A DNA stretch of 20,205 bases, from assembly GCA_902525995.1 (NCBI GenBank), contig CABZJG010000009.1:1-20205 (forward strand). The letters run 5' to 3'. This DNA is from Paracoccaceae bacterium. Lineage in GTDB: Bacteria; Pseudomonadota; Alphaproteobacteria; Rhodobacterales; Rhodobacteraceae. The notes under the pieces were generated by a model, which had not been told where the DNA came from, searched no databases, and worked only from the letters and a program-made list of their open reading frames with translations. A program made the translations under genes and the position numbers. This document shows positions 1 through 7,484 of the stretch, one piece after another. Positions within the stretch are counted from its first letter, which is position 1. Every line of letters starts with the position of its first letter.

Positions 1-876
1 CGGGGCAACACCGACAGATTGCATGGCAATAACCCGCGCCTTTGGCGTCAGCCCTTGTTTTGCGGCGGCATCTTCTGAGGCAAGCAACATTGCAGCGGCG
101 CCATCGTTGACCCCTGATGCATTGCCGGCGGTCACGGATAGGTTATCACCGTTTATTCCGCGCAGCTTAGCTAGTTTTTTACGCCCAGCGCCGGGGCGGG
201 GATGTTCATCTCGGTCTAAGATGATCGGATCGCCCTTGCGCTGAGGCAAAGTGACGGGCGAGATTTCTGCGCCGAAAAGGCCGCGTTCCTGCGCGGCGGC
301 CCAGCGCGCTTGCGAGCGCTCGGCAAAGGCGTCTTGATCTTCTCGGCTAATCGAAAACTCTTCGGCCACATTATCTGCTGTTTGTGGCATGCTATGGGTG
401 CCATACGCCTGTTGCATTTTCGGGTTGATAAAACGCCAGCCAATTGTGGTGTCGTAAATCTCTGCCTTACGGTCAAAGGCGGCTTTTGCCTTGGGCATAA
501 CAAAGGGCGCGCGGCTCATACTTTCAACACCGCCGGCGACCGCCACATCATATTCGCCAAGTTTTATTGCTCGCGCTACTTGCCCAACAGCTTCAAGACC
601 AGAGGCGCATAGCCGGTTAACGGTAACGCCCGGCACGGTTTCAGGCAGGCCGGCCAAAAGCGCCGCCATGCGGGCCACATTTCTGTTATCTTCCCCGGCC
701 TGGTTGACGCAGCCATAAATCACATCATCCAAACTGGACCAATCAACCGATGGATTGCGCTGAATTAAAGCGGAAATGGGTAAAGCTGCTAGGTCATCGC
801 AGCGCACATTTGCAAGTGCCCCCCCAAATTTACCAATGGGTGTGCGTTGGGCATCGCAAATATAGGCTGACGTCAC
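1..876 (-). CDS. pcaF: beta-ketoadipyl-CoA thiolase, C-terminus cut by window edge
   Basis: Thiolase that cleaves 3-oxoadipyl-CoA with CoA to succinyl-CoA and acetyl-CoA, the last step of the beta-ketoadipate pathway for aromatic compounds. Reading leftward from a GTG at 876 gives 292 uninterrupted codons to the window edge. The N-terminus reads MTSAYICDAQRTPIGKFGGA, the nucleophilic cysteine is about residue 90 in NRLCASG, and GGVESMSRAP, TTIGWRFINP and TAGNASGVNDGAA follow. These match the PcaF/PaaJ branch better than generic acetyl-CoA acetyltransferases. The C-terminal quarter (about 110 residues), with the second catalytic Cys and His, lies outside the window. No ATG gives a sensible N-terminus, and a purine-rich stretch (CAGGGGGCAG) precedes the GTG. 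It follows the ABC ATPase gene after 118 nt but has its own candidate promoter, so it is probably a separate unit. A general acetyl-CoA acetyltransferase remains possible. Confidence 0.9.
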   Translation of the reverse strand, partial: MTSAYICDAQRTPIGKFGGALANVRCDDLAALPISALIQRNPSVDWSSLDDVIYGCVNQAGEDNRNVARMAALLAGLPETVPGVTVNRLCASGLEAVGQVARAIKLGEYDVAVAGGVESMSRAPFVMPKAKAAFDRKAEIYDTTIGWRFINPKMQQAYGTHSMPQTADNVAEEFSISREDQDAFAERSQARWAAAQERGLFGAEISPVTLPQRKGDPIILDRDEHPRPGAGRKKLAKLRGINGDNLSVTAGNASGVNDGAAAMLLASEDAAAKQGLTPKARVIAMQSVGVAP

Positions 877-903
877 GGCTGCTGCCCCCTGTATTTTGCT
901 TAA

Positions 904-932
904 TGTATACAGGATGCGTTCTTATTCGTCAA
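904..932 (-). promoter_or_regulatory. candidate sigma-70 promoter of the thiolase gene, overlapped by a TGTATACA palindrome
   Basis: On the minus strand TTGACG (932-927) is followed after exactly 17 nt by TATACA (909-904). This would start transcription near 897, about 20 nt before the GTG start codon. The -10 element lies inside the perfect palindrome TGTATACA (904-911). Such a palindrome resembles the core of operators bound by GntR-family (FadR-type) repressors. The promoter call rests on consensus and spacing only, and the operator reading is inference. Confidence 0.5.
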
Positions 933-994
933 TATTAAGGTTACATAATGGTGGTATAATTGGATAAAATGTGTAACGTTTTAGATTTGATTTT

Positions 995-2056
995 CTAACG
1001 GAGTCTTTGATCTGTTGTTTGATCAAAAAACAGAGCGGCGCCATGATAAAACTCAAGGCCGACATCCTGTCCAGTTGACAACTCGTTGTCGTCATCAATT
1101 TCGACAATGATCCGCTCGCCTGTTGGGCTGTTAAGATACGCATAACTGACGCCGCCTAAGCGTTCGTGAATATCAATTTTTAAACCAGTTTTTGACATAT
1201 CCAAGCGCAAAGCCTTTGGTCTAAGTCCAACAGTAACTTTAGTGCCATCAGCTGGCAATTTGATGGATGTTTCAATGGAATGGTCATTCAGCGCCGGTAC
1301 AACTATTTGGTTTGAGCGCACAATGCCGTCGAGAAAGTTCATTGCTGGCGAACCGATAAATCCAGCTACGAATTTATTCTCAGGATCATGATACAGATCC
1401 ATTGGGGCGCCTACTTGTTCCACATGGCCTGCGCGCAATACGACAATTTTATCCGCTAGGGTCATAGCTTCAACTTGATCATGGGTCACATAGATCATCG
1501 TTGCGCCAATTTCCTTATGCAACCGAGCGATTTCTACCCGCATGTCAACACGAAGTTCTGCATCTAGATTTGACAGGGGTTCATCAAACAAAAACACCTC
1601 GGGCCCTCGCACAATCGCACGTCCGATTGCCACACGCTGCCTTTGACCGCCTGATAGGGCTTTCGGTTTTCGATCTAAGTAGTCTTCAAGTTTTAAAATC
1701 CGGCCTGCTTCAGCAACTTTTGACTGAATTTCAGACTTTGGATGCCCCGTCATCTTTAATCCAAAACCCATATTTTCAGCGACGGTCATATGCGGATAAA
1801 GCGCGTATGTTTGAAACACCATTGCAACGCCGCGGTCGGCAGGATCCGCTTGGGTTACATTTCTGGTGCCGATTTGTATATCACCAGCGGTGGTTTCCTC
1901 TAAGCCAGCGATCATCCGAAGAAGTGTTGACTTTCCACATCCCGAAGGCCCAACAAAAACACAAAACTCGCCATCTTCAATATCCAGATCAACGCCGTGT
2001 ATGACTTGAACTTCACCATATTTTTTGAAGGTATTTCTGAGTTTTACACCGGACAT
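995..2056 (-). CDS. sugar ABC transporter ATP-binding protein (MalK/UgpC type)
   Basis: Cytoplasmic ATPase that should power the galactoside importer encoded by the divergent operon. With the start at 2056 the product has 353 residues. Walker A GPSGCGKST is at 36-44, the Q-loop at about 82, the signature LSGGQ at 134-138, Walker B with FDEP at about 154-160 and the switch His at 192. The C-terminal 120 residues carry the OB-fold (TOBE-like) domain typical of the MalK/UgpC group, seen in FIGSPAMNF and VGLRPKALRL. An in-frame ATG at 2086 would overlap the iclR stop by 19 nt. The ATG at 2056 is preferred because the family normally begins just before the first strand (MSGVKLRNTFKKYGEV) and a purine-rich AAAGAAG precedes it. 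It lies 11 nt after iclR and is probably cotranscribed with it. No other ATPase gene accompanies the permeases at 4282-6111, which supports the pairing. Confidence 0.93.
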   Translation of the reverse strand: MSGVKLRNTFKKYGEVQVIHGVDLDIEDGEFCVFVGPSGCGKSTLLRMIAGLEETTAGDIQIGTRNVTQADPADRGVAMVFQTYALYPHMTVAENMGFGLKMTGHPKSEIQSKVAEAGRILKLEDYLDRKPKALSGGQRQRVAIGRAIVRGPEVFLFDEPLSNLDAELRVDMRVEIARLHKEIGATMIYVTHDQVEAMTLADKIVVLRAGHVEQVGAPMDLYHDPENKFVAGFIGSPAMNFLDGIVRSNQIVVPALNDHSIETSIKLPADGTKVTVGLRPKALRLDMSKTGLKIDIHERLGGVSYAYLNSPTGERIIVEIDDDNELSTGQDVGLEFYHGAALFFDQTTDQRLR

Positions 2057-2067
2057 TGTTAGCTTCT

Positions 2068-2847
2068 TTAAGTTGGGAATTGCCAATTTTCTGCCGCCTG
2101 TGATATTTCAGATGCAGCTGTTTGAAGTGTGGTTGCATGCGCCTTAAGGCTTTCAAAAGAATGCCTTTGGGTGCTTGATGTGAGCGATAGTGCGCCAAGA
2201 GAGTTGTCTTTTGTGTTCAAAATCGGCACTGCAATACAGATAATGCCGGGTTCATGCTCTTCTCGGTCAAAGGCTACTCCGCTGTCAGCGATCTGCAAGA
2301 GTTCGGCGCGCAGCGCTTCTGCTGATGTTATTGTAGTGGGTGTATACCCATAATAGGATTGTTTAGCGATTGCCCTGTCTTGCAATTCAGCAGGCAAAAA
2401 GGCCATGATCGCTTTTCCAACACCAGTGCAGTAGCCGGGTCCGGACTTGCCAGCTGAGCGAAACATTTCAATAGGTTCTGCAGCGTTGCGCTTGTCTACA
2501 TATAACACCTGACCTTCATCCATTTGTGCAAGATGAAGCGTTTCGCCCAGCTCTTTGGCCAGTCTGTCCAATATGGGGCGTGCCACTGGAGCCAGTGCAC
2601 TTTGACGCCATGCAGCATGGGCCAGCCGTACCAAGCGTATTCCAGGCTGATATGTCGCCCGGTCGACATCAAAGTTCAGCATGCCTTGATTGGTCAGGGT
2701 TTGTACCAAACGATACAGGGTAGCTTTAGGATGAGGGCTGTTTGATAAAAGCTCCGAGAAACGAACAGGGCGGTCAAAACTGGCGATTAAATCCAGAATT
2801 TCCAGAGCCTTACCGACTGTACCATCCACAGTGGTCTGTTTGCTCAT
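2068..2847 (-). CDS. IclR-family transcriptional regulator
   Basis: Likely sugar-responsive regulator of the divergent galactoside operon. The chosen start at 2847 gives 259 residues, normal for the family. An N-terminal winged helix-turn-helix spans about residues 10-70 (GTVGKALEILDLIASF, then PHPKATLYRLVQTL). The C-terminal IclR effector domain follows, with LHLAQMDEGQVLYVD, GPGYCTGVGKAIMAFL and FDREEHEPGIICIAVPI. Upstream in-frame ATGs at 2871 and 2925 would add 8 or 26 residues with no family match. The ATG at 2847 has GGAAAGG about 8 nt upstream. It is transcribed away from the binding-protein gene, with the ATPase gene following at once. A palindromic element in the shared intergenic region (2919-2956) is the natural candidate for its binding site. 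The effector is unknown; galactose, galactonate or 2-keto-3-deoxygalactonate are reasonable guesses from context. Confidence 0.9.
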   Translation of the reverse strand: MSKQTTVDGTVGKALEILDLIASFDRPVRFSELLSNSPHPKATLYRLVQTLTNQGMLNFDVDRATYQPGIRLVRLAHAAWRQSALAPVARPILDRLAKELGETLHLAQMDEGQVLYVDKRNAAEPIEMFRSAGKSGPGYCTGVGKAIMAFLPAELQDRAIAKQSYYGYTPTTITSAEALRAELLQIADSGVAFDREEHEPGIICIAVPILNTKDNSLGALSLTSSTQRHSFESLKAHATTLQTAASEISQAAENWQFPT

Positions 2848-2887
2848 GTTCCCGGCCTTTCCTTGTTCCATTTTTAGGTGGCACGAA

Positions 2888-2926
2888 GTTGTTGACAACC
2901 TACGGGATTCGCCCCATTGTTTCAAT
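2888..2926 (+). promoter_or_regulatory. candidate promoter of the galactoside operon
   Basis: A perfect TTGACA (2892-2897) lies 17 nt upstream of CATTGT (2915-2920), a weak -10 with three of six consensus bases. Transcription would begin near 2927, giving a 5' UTR of about 60 nt before the binding-protein gene. The -35 sits in a small inverted repeat, GTTGT-TG-ACAAC (2888-2899). A weak -10 would fit a promoter that needs activation or tight control. Based on consensus only. Confidence 0.4.
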
Positions 2927-2956
2927 AGTTAGAAAAAGGTTTCATTATTTGAAACC
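2919..2956 (+). promoter_or_regulatory. putative IclR-type operator (inverted repeat plus extra half-site)
   Basis: GGTTTCATTATTTGAAACC (2938-2956) is a perfect 7-bp inverted repeat around a 5-bp AT spacer. A third copy of the half-site, GTTTCA at 2919-2924, lies exactly 20 bp, two helical turns, upstream of the GTTTCA at 2939-2944. The element sits between the divergent iclR and binding-protein genes and just downstream of the candidate transcription start, a position suited to repression. The symmetry is seen directly; assignment to the adjacent IclR protein is inference. The half-site resembles those of other IclR-family proteins such as KdgR. Confidence 0.6.
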
Positions 2957-2985
2957 AATGTCAACTGGAGAAATGGGAGGAACTC

Positions 2986-4221
2986 ATGACAAATACACTA
3001 AAGACCAAGCTGGGCACGATTGCAGCAACAACTGTTATTGCAACTTCTGCCTTTGCCGGAGATTTGGTTATCACATTTGATGACTTAAACCCCGGTCCAA
3101 AACAGGCATTCGAGGATGCAGTCGCCGCATTCCAAGCTGCCAACCCGGACATTAATGTCACAATCAACAATAACGACCGCGAAGCGCATAAATCAGCTAT
3201 TCGTAACTTCCTATCAGCCAACCCACCAGATGTTACATCTTGGTATCCAGGTAACCGTATGGGACCGTTTGTAGATGCAGGTCTGTTTGAACCCATTGAT
3301 GATCTTTGGGCTGAAAATAATCTCAATGAAGACATGGCCGCTGTGAAGCCTACAATGTCAAGAAACGGTAAAACCTGGGGTGTACCATATTCATACTACC
3401 AGTGGGGCGTTTATTACCGCAAAGACATCTATGACAAATTGGGTCTATCTGAGCCAAAAACATGGGATGAGTTGCTGTCAAACTGTGACGCTCTGAAAGG
3501 TGTTGGCGTAACACCATTTACGATTGGTACAAAGTATCTTTGGACCGCAGCAGGTGTCTTTGACTACCTGAACCTGCGCACCAACGGGTACTATGTACAC
3601 AATGCACTGACAGACGGTAAGATCAAATATACCGACGACCGGATCCGTGCGACATTTGCCAATTGGGAAGAAATGCTGGACCGTTGTTCCTTCATTGACA
3701 ACCACGCGTCTATGGATTGGCAAGGTGGCGTTGCAGCCTTTGCAAAAGGGGACGCCGCCATGTACGTTATGGGCAACTTCTCAGTTGGGGCCTATCGGGA
3801 TGCCGGTTTGACTAATGATCAAATCGATTACTTCCAGTTCCCTGAAATCACACCGGGTCTTCCAATGGCAGAAGAGGCGCCAGCAGATGCGTTCTTCATT
3901 CCGTCAGGTGCGAAGAATAAAGAGGATGCGAAGAAATTCCTCGCGTTTGTCGCCCAAGCGGATACCCAGTCAAAATGGAACATGGCCATTGGTCAGTTGC
4001 CACCAAACTCTAAAGCAACCGTCGGTGATGATAAATTCATCCAAGAAGGATTTGCTGTAGTCTCTGGTGCCGCTGGTCTTGCCCAGTTCTATGACCGTGA
4101 CGCGCCGGCCGCTATGGCGTCAGAAGGTATGAAGGGTTTCCAAGAGTTTATGTTGGACCCAAGCAAACTGGATGCAATCCTCGAGCGTTTGGACCAAGTC
4201 CAAGCCGAGGTGTATAAGTAA
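2986..4221 (+). CDS. periplasmic sugar-binding protein of an ABC importer
   Basis: Extracellular solute-binding protein (family 1, MalE/UgpB-like fold) that captures a sugar or galactoside in the periplasm and delivers it to the permease pair encoded next. The 411-residue product has a signal peptide: basic N-terminus, a hydrophobic stretch near residues 9-22, and a probable cleavage after SAFA at residue 24. The mature protein begins GDLVITFDDLNPGPKQAFED. Features typical of the family include INNNDREAHKSAIRNFL, SWYPGNRMGPFVDAGLF, TWGVPYSYYQWGVYYRKDIYDKLGL and PKTWDELLSNCDAL. A strong ribosome site, GGGAGGA, precedes the ATG. It is the first gene of the rightward operon, and a GC-rich hairpin follows its stop codon. 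The exact ligand cannot be read from the sequence; an alpha or beta galactoside is inferred from the downstream enzymes. Confidence 0.93.
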   Translation: MTNTLKTKLGTIAATTVIATSAFAGDLVITFDDLNPGPKQAFEDAVAAFQAANPDINVTINNNDREAHKSAIRNFLSANPPDVTSWYPGNRMGPFVDAGLFEPIDDLWAENNLNEDMAAVKPTMSRNGKTWGVPYSYYQWGVYYRKDIYDKLGLSEPKTWDELLSNCDALKGVGVTPFTIGTKYLWTAAGVFDYLNLRTNGYYVHNALTDGKIKYTDDRIRATFANWEEMLDRCSFIDNHASMDWQGGVAAFAKGDAAMYVMGNFSVGAYRDAGLTNDQIDYFQFPEITPGLPMAEEAPADAFFIPSGAKNKEDAKKFLAFVAQADTQSKWNMAIGQLPPNSKATVGDDKFIQEGFAVVSGAAGLAQFYDRDAPAAMASEGMKGFQEFMLDPSKLDAILERLDQVQAEVYK

Positions 4222-4235
4222 TACCAAGCCAATTG

Positions 4236-4259
4236 GCGGGCGCGCATTGTCGCGCCCGC
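4236..4259 (+). other. GC-rich intercistronic hairpin after the binding-protein gene
   Basis: GCGGGCGCG (4236-4244) and CGCGCCCGC (4251-4259) form a perfect 9-bp stem with a 6-nt loop, followed by only a short T stretch. It lies between the binding-protein gene and the first permease gene. Such hairpins commonly protect the upstream message or partially terminate transcription, so that binding protein is made in excess over membrane components. The role is inferred from position. Confidence 0.6.
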
Positions 4260-4281
4260 TTTACCAACTTTGAGGAGCGCA

Positions 4282-5262
4282 ATGCAAACCGACATCTCAC
4301 ATACTCAATCAAGCTGGATGTCGCGCCACAAGTTGGACATAGCGCCTTTTATTTTTTTAATCCCGGCATTGTTTTTCTTTTTTATCTACGTTGTGATGCC
4401 AATTTTCCAATCATTGCAGTTGTCGCTTTATGAATGGAATGGTCTTTATGACGGCGATGGCCAATCAACAGCATCCTTTATAGGTTTGGAAAATTACCGT
4501 AATCTTTGGATTGACCCAAATTTCTGGATTTCAATTAAAAACAATCTTTTATGGTTGTTTCTTTATATGTTGGCTGTTCCTGTTGGCTTGCTGATCGCGA
4601 TTTTTTTAAACCAAACCGTCACCGGTATTCGGATTTATAAATCGCTTTTTTTCTTTCCGTTTGTGATTAGCCAAGTGGTCGTAGGGTTGATATTTGGTTG
4701 GTTTTATAACCCTGACTTTGGTATTGTCGCGAAAGTTTGGCAATTTTTCTTTTGTGAAGAAACCATCAATTTTATTGGGAATAAAACAGTCACATGCGCA
4801 CGCCCTGTGCCAGATATATTGTCCAGTGCGGATTATGCGACATACGGTATTATATTTGCAGGTTTATGGCCCCAGGTTGCCTATTGCGTCATCTTGTATC
4901 TGACCGGTCTCAATAATGTCGCTGCAGATCAGATTGAAGCGGGCCGACTTGATGGCGCCAAAGGTTGGAAGATGCTGTGGTATGTGGTGCTGCCTCAATT
5001 GCGCCCAGCGACCTTTATTGCGGTTGCTGTTACGGTTATTGGGGCTTTGCGATCCTTTGACATGATCGCAATTATGACCCAAGGTGGGCCATACGGCATG
5101 ACCAATGTGCTCTCTCATTATATGTATGAGGTCGCAATAAGCGAATATGGCGAGCGCTATGGGTATGGATCAGCTGTCGCAACTGTTTTGTTTTCAATCA
5201 TGATGGTCTTTATCAGCTATTTTTTGTGGCGCATGTACCAAGACGAACGGCGAGGTGCCTAG
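4282..5262 (+). CDS. sugar ABC transporter permease (MalF type)
   Basis: Inner-membrane permease, one half of the translocation pore. It has 326 residues from the ATG at 4282, preceded by GAGGAG; the in-frame TTG at 4270 lies in the ribosome site and is not used. Hydrophobic segments lie at about 21-47, 83-108, 117-142, 185-210, 240-260 and 295-317, six in all. The EAA loop that contacts the ATPase is at about 219-240 (EAGRLDGAKGWKMLWYVVLP). An unusual loop of about 40 residues between the third and fourth segments, predicted periplasmic, contains two cysteines (C158 and C172). It is followed immediately by the second permease gene, the ATG coming right after the TAG stop. Confidence 0.93.
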   Translation: MQTDISHTQSSWMSRHKLDIAPFIFLIPALFFFFIYVVMPIFQSLQLSLYEWNGLYDGDGQSTASFIGLENYRNLWIDPNFWISIKNNLLWLFLYMLAVPVGLLIAIFLNQTVTGIRIYKSLFFFPFVISQVVVGLIFGWFYNPDFGIVAKVWQFFFCEETINFIGNKTVTCARPVPDILSSADYATYGIIFAGLWPQVAYCVILYLTGLNNVAADQIEAGRLDGAKGWKMLWYVVLPQLRPATFIAVAVTVIGALRSFDMIAIMTQGGPYGMTNVLSHYMYEVAISEYGERYGYGSAVATVLFSIMMVFISYFLWRMYQDERRGA

Positions 5263-6111
5263 ATGTTTCCACGTCCTATAGAGCGGGCAAGTACAACAAC
5301 CCGTGTAGCATATCAGTCGTTTCTGCCATTTGCGTTGTTTTTATGGCTACTACCACTGCTTGCCATTTTTCTGACGTCCATGCGCGGAGCTAAAGATATC
5401 AATACCGGAAACGTTTTTGGCTGGCCAACTGAGTTCAAGCTGATTGAAAACTATTATACTGTTTTCGCTCAAACTGAAGCGGTTAAATATTTGATCAACA
5501 GTTTTATGATAACCTTACCAACGGTTGCAATCTCTGTGTCTTTGGCGTGTTTGGCCGGCTACGCGCTTGCTGTTTACCGGTTTCGCTTGGCCTTGCCATT
5601 GTTTTTTCTTTTCGTTGCGGGCAATTTTGTGCCGTTCCAAATCCTGATGGTTCCAGTACGGGATTTATCTGTTCAAACGGGTCTTTATGACACCATTGCC
5701 GGCCAGTTTCTGTTTCATGCCGCTTTTCAAACAGGGTTTTGCACTCTGTTTATGCGAAACTTCATAAAGGCCTTGCCGTTTGATTTAATTGAAAGTGCTC
5801 GCGTTGAAGGCGTCGCAGAGTGGCGTATATTTTGGTACATTATCGTGCCGCTTGTGCGGCCTGCAATTGCCGCGTTGGCGGTCTTGATTTTTACATTTGT
5901 CTGGAATGATTTCTTCTGGGCCAATGTTTTAACCCAAGGCGAACAGGTTAAACCGATCACCGCAGGTGTGCGCGCCCTAAATGGTCAGTTTATCAGCAAT
6001 TGGCATCTGGTTTCAGCAGCCTCGCTTCTGGCCGCTGTCCCGCCGGTGGTTATGTTTTTCCTGATGCAACGGCATTTTATTGCCGGTCTTACGCTTGGTG
6101 CTGTGAAATAG
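5263..6111 (+). CDS. sugar ABC transporter permease (MalG type)
   Basis: Second half of the translocation pore, 282 residues. Membrane segments are visible at about 19-39, 78-105, 109-130, 145-165, 195-215 and 250-270. The EAA loop reads IESARVEGVAEWRIFWYIIV (about 177-196), followed by PLVRPAIAALAVLIFTFVWNDF. The short N-terminal cytoplasmic tail and the MRGAKDINTGNVFGWP loop are characteristic of MalG/UgpE-type partners. The ATG is directly adjacent to the stop of the upstream permease, with GAGGTG as ribosome site inside that gene, so the two are translationally coupled. The pump would be completed by the ATPase encoded divergently at 995-2056. Confidence 0.93.
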   Translation: MFPRPIERASTTTRVAYQSFLPFALFLWLLPLLAIFLTSMRGAKDINTGNVFGWPTEFKLIENYYTVFAQTEAVKYLINSFMITLPTVAISVSLACLAGYALAVYRFRLALPLFFLFVAGNFVPFQILMVPVRDLSVQTGLYDTIAGQFLFHAAFQTGFCTLFMRNFIKALPFDLIESARVEGVAEWRIFWYIIVPLVRPAIAALAVLIFTFVWNDFFWANVLTQGEQVKPITAGVRALNGQFISNWHLVSAASLLAAVPPVVMFFLMQRHFIAGLTLGAVK

Positions 6112-6125
6112 GTGGAGTTCTGGTG

Positions 6126-7484
6126 GTGGAACATAAAATTACATTTATTGGAGCTGGCTCTACCATTTTCATGAAAAATATCCTTGGGGATGTTTTGCAG
6201 TATCCGGCGCTTCAAAATTCAAAAATTGCCCTGATGGATATTGATCAAACGCGGCTCAATGAAAGTGAACTCGTAGCGCAAAAGCTGGTGGAGACACTAT
6301 CGGCAGACGCAAAGATTGAAACGTATTCCCAACAGCGTGCAGCTCTTGATGGCGCGGACTTTGTTGTCATTTGCTTTCAAATTGGTGGATATGATCCTTG
6401 CACAATCATCGATTTCGAAGTGCCGAAAAAATATGGGTTGCGCCAAACCATTGCCGATACTTTGGGTGTGGGCGGTATTATGCGCGGACTTCGCACGGTG
6501 CCGCATTTATGGTCCCTATGCGAAGATATGCGCGCAGTATGTCCCAATGCGATTATGCTGCAATATGTTAACCCAATGGCCATTAATTCCTGGGCCATCG
6601 GGGCACGTTACCCTGATATACGGCAGGTTGGTTTATGCCACTCTGTGCAAGGCACAGCCGAAGAGTTGGCGCGTGATTTAGCAATTGATGTGTCGGAAAT
6701 GCGCTACCGAGCTGGCGGCATTAATCACATGGCGTTTTATCTTGAACTAGAGGGGCGCGATACTGCGGGAAATTGGCGCGATCTTTATCCTTTGCTACAG
6801 GGAGGCTATGCGCAAAAGCGGATACCTGTTGCGACCGGAGCAAACCCGAGATGTCCTAATTTTGTTCGCTATGAGGTGATGAAGCATTTTGGTCTTTTCG
6901 TCACCGAAAGCTCAGAGCATTTTGCCGAATACGTGCCGTGGTTCATCAAGTCCCATCGTCCCGATTTAATCGACCGTTTTAAAGTTCCTCTTGATGAATA
7001 TCCGAAACGTTGCGAAGAGCAACTTGCCGATTGGAAAGACCAAGTGGTACAGTTCCGCTCATCCAAAGAAATAGAAATTCACCAAAGCCATGAATATGCC
7101 GCCCAGATTATGAATGCAGTTGTGACAGGCTCTCCGGCTGTAATTTATGGCAATATACCAAATCAGGGATACATTCCTCAACTGCCAGAGGGATGCGCTG
7201 TCGAGGTGCCCTGTTTGGTTGATGCCTCTGGCATCCAACCCACTTGTATTGAGGATATTCCGCCACAATTGATTGCGCTTATGCGCACCAATATCAACGT
7301 TCAGGAATTAACGGTTCAGGCCTTGCTGACGGAAAATCGGGATTTTATTTACCACGCGGCAATGTTGGACCCCCATACAGCGGCTGAACTAGACCTTGAT
7401 CAAATCCGCAGCCTTGTAGATGAGCTGCTTATAGAACATTCAAATTGGTTGCCAAAATGGCTAGAGGACACGAGAGCGGCATGA
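6126..7484 (+). CDS. melA: alpha-galactosidase, glycoside hydrolase family 4
   Basis: Cytoplasmic NAD- and Mn-dependent alpha-galactosidase that releases galactose from melibiose-like alpha-galactosides by the redox-assisted elimination mechanism of GH4. The 452-residue product closely follows E. coli MelA. The Rossmann motif ITFIGAGSTIF lies at residues 5-15 and the NAD-contacting MDID at about 37-40. FQIGGYDPCT, QTIADTLGVGGIMR and YVNPMA follow, then the metal ligands C171 in GLCHSVQG and H201 in GINHMAFY. FVTESSEHFAEYVPWF and the PLDEYPKRC region complete the match. The start is GTG, at 6126 or 6123; GGTGGAG lies about 5-8 nt upstream of both. There is no signal peptide, so substrate must be imported intact. 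It lies 14 nt after the permease gene and its stop overlaps the next start (ATGA). Other GH4 specificities such as alpha-glucosidase are less likely given the MelA-like CHSV motif and neighbours. Confidence 0.95.
   Translation: MEHKITFIGAGSTIFMKNILGDVLQYPALQNSKIALMDIDQTRLNESELVAQKLVETLSADAKIETYSQQRAALDGADFVVICFQIGGYDPCTIIDFEVPKKYGLRQTIADTLGVGGIMRGLRTVPHLWSLCEDMRAVCPNAIMLQYVNPMAINSWAIGARYPDIRQVGLCHSVQGTAEELARDLAIDVSEMRYRAGGINHMAFYLELEGRDTAGNWRDLYPLLQGGYAQKRIPVATGANPRCPNFVRYEVMKHFGLFVTESSEHFAEYVPWFIKSHRPDLIDRFKVPLDEYPKRCEEQLADWKDQVVQFRSSKEIEIHQSHEYAAQIMNAVVTGSPAVIYGNIPNQGYIPQLPEGCAVEVPCLVDASGIQPTCIEDIPPQLIALMRTNINVQELTVQALLTENRDFIYHAAMLDPHTAAELDLDQIRSLVDELLIEHSNWLPKWLEDTRAA

Noticed and set aside
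216..503. Small open frames on both strands in 1-900
   Set aside because: All are shadows of the intact thiolase frame that runs off the left edge.
1501..2004. Plus-strand open frame of 167 codons within the ATPase gene
   Set aside because: Antisense to the Walker and signature motifs of the ATPase; no recognisable domain.
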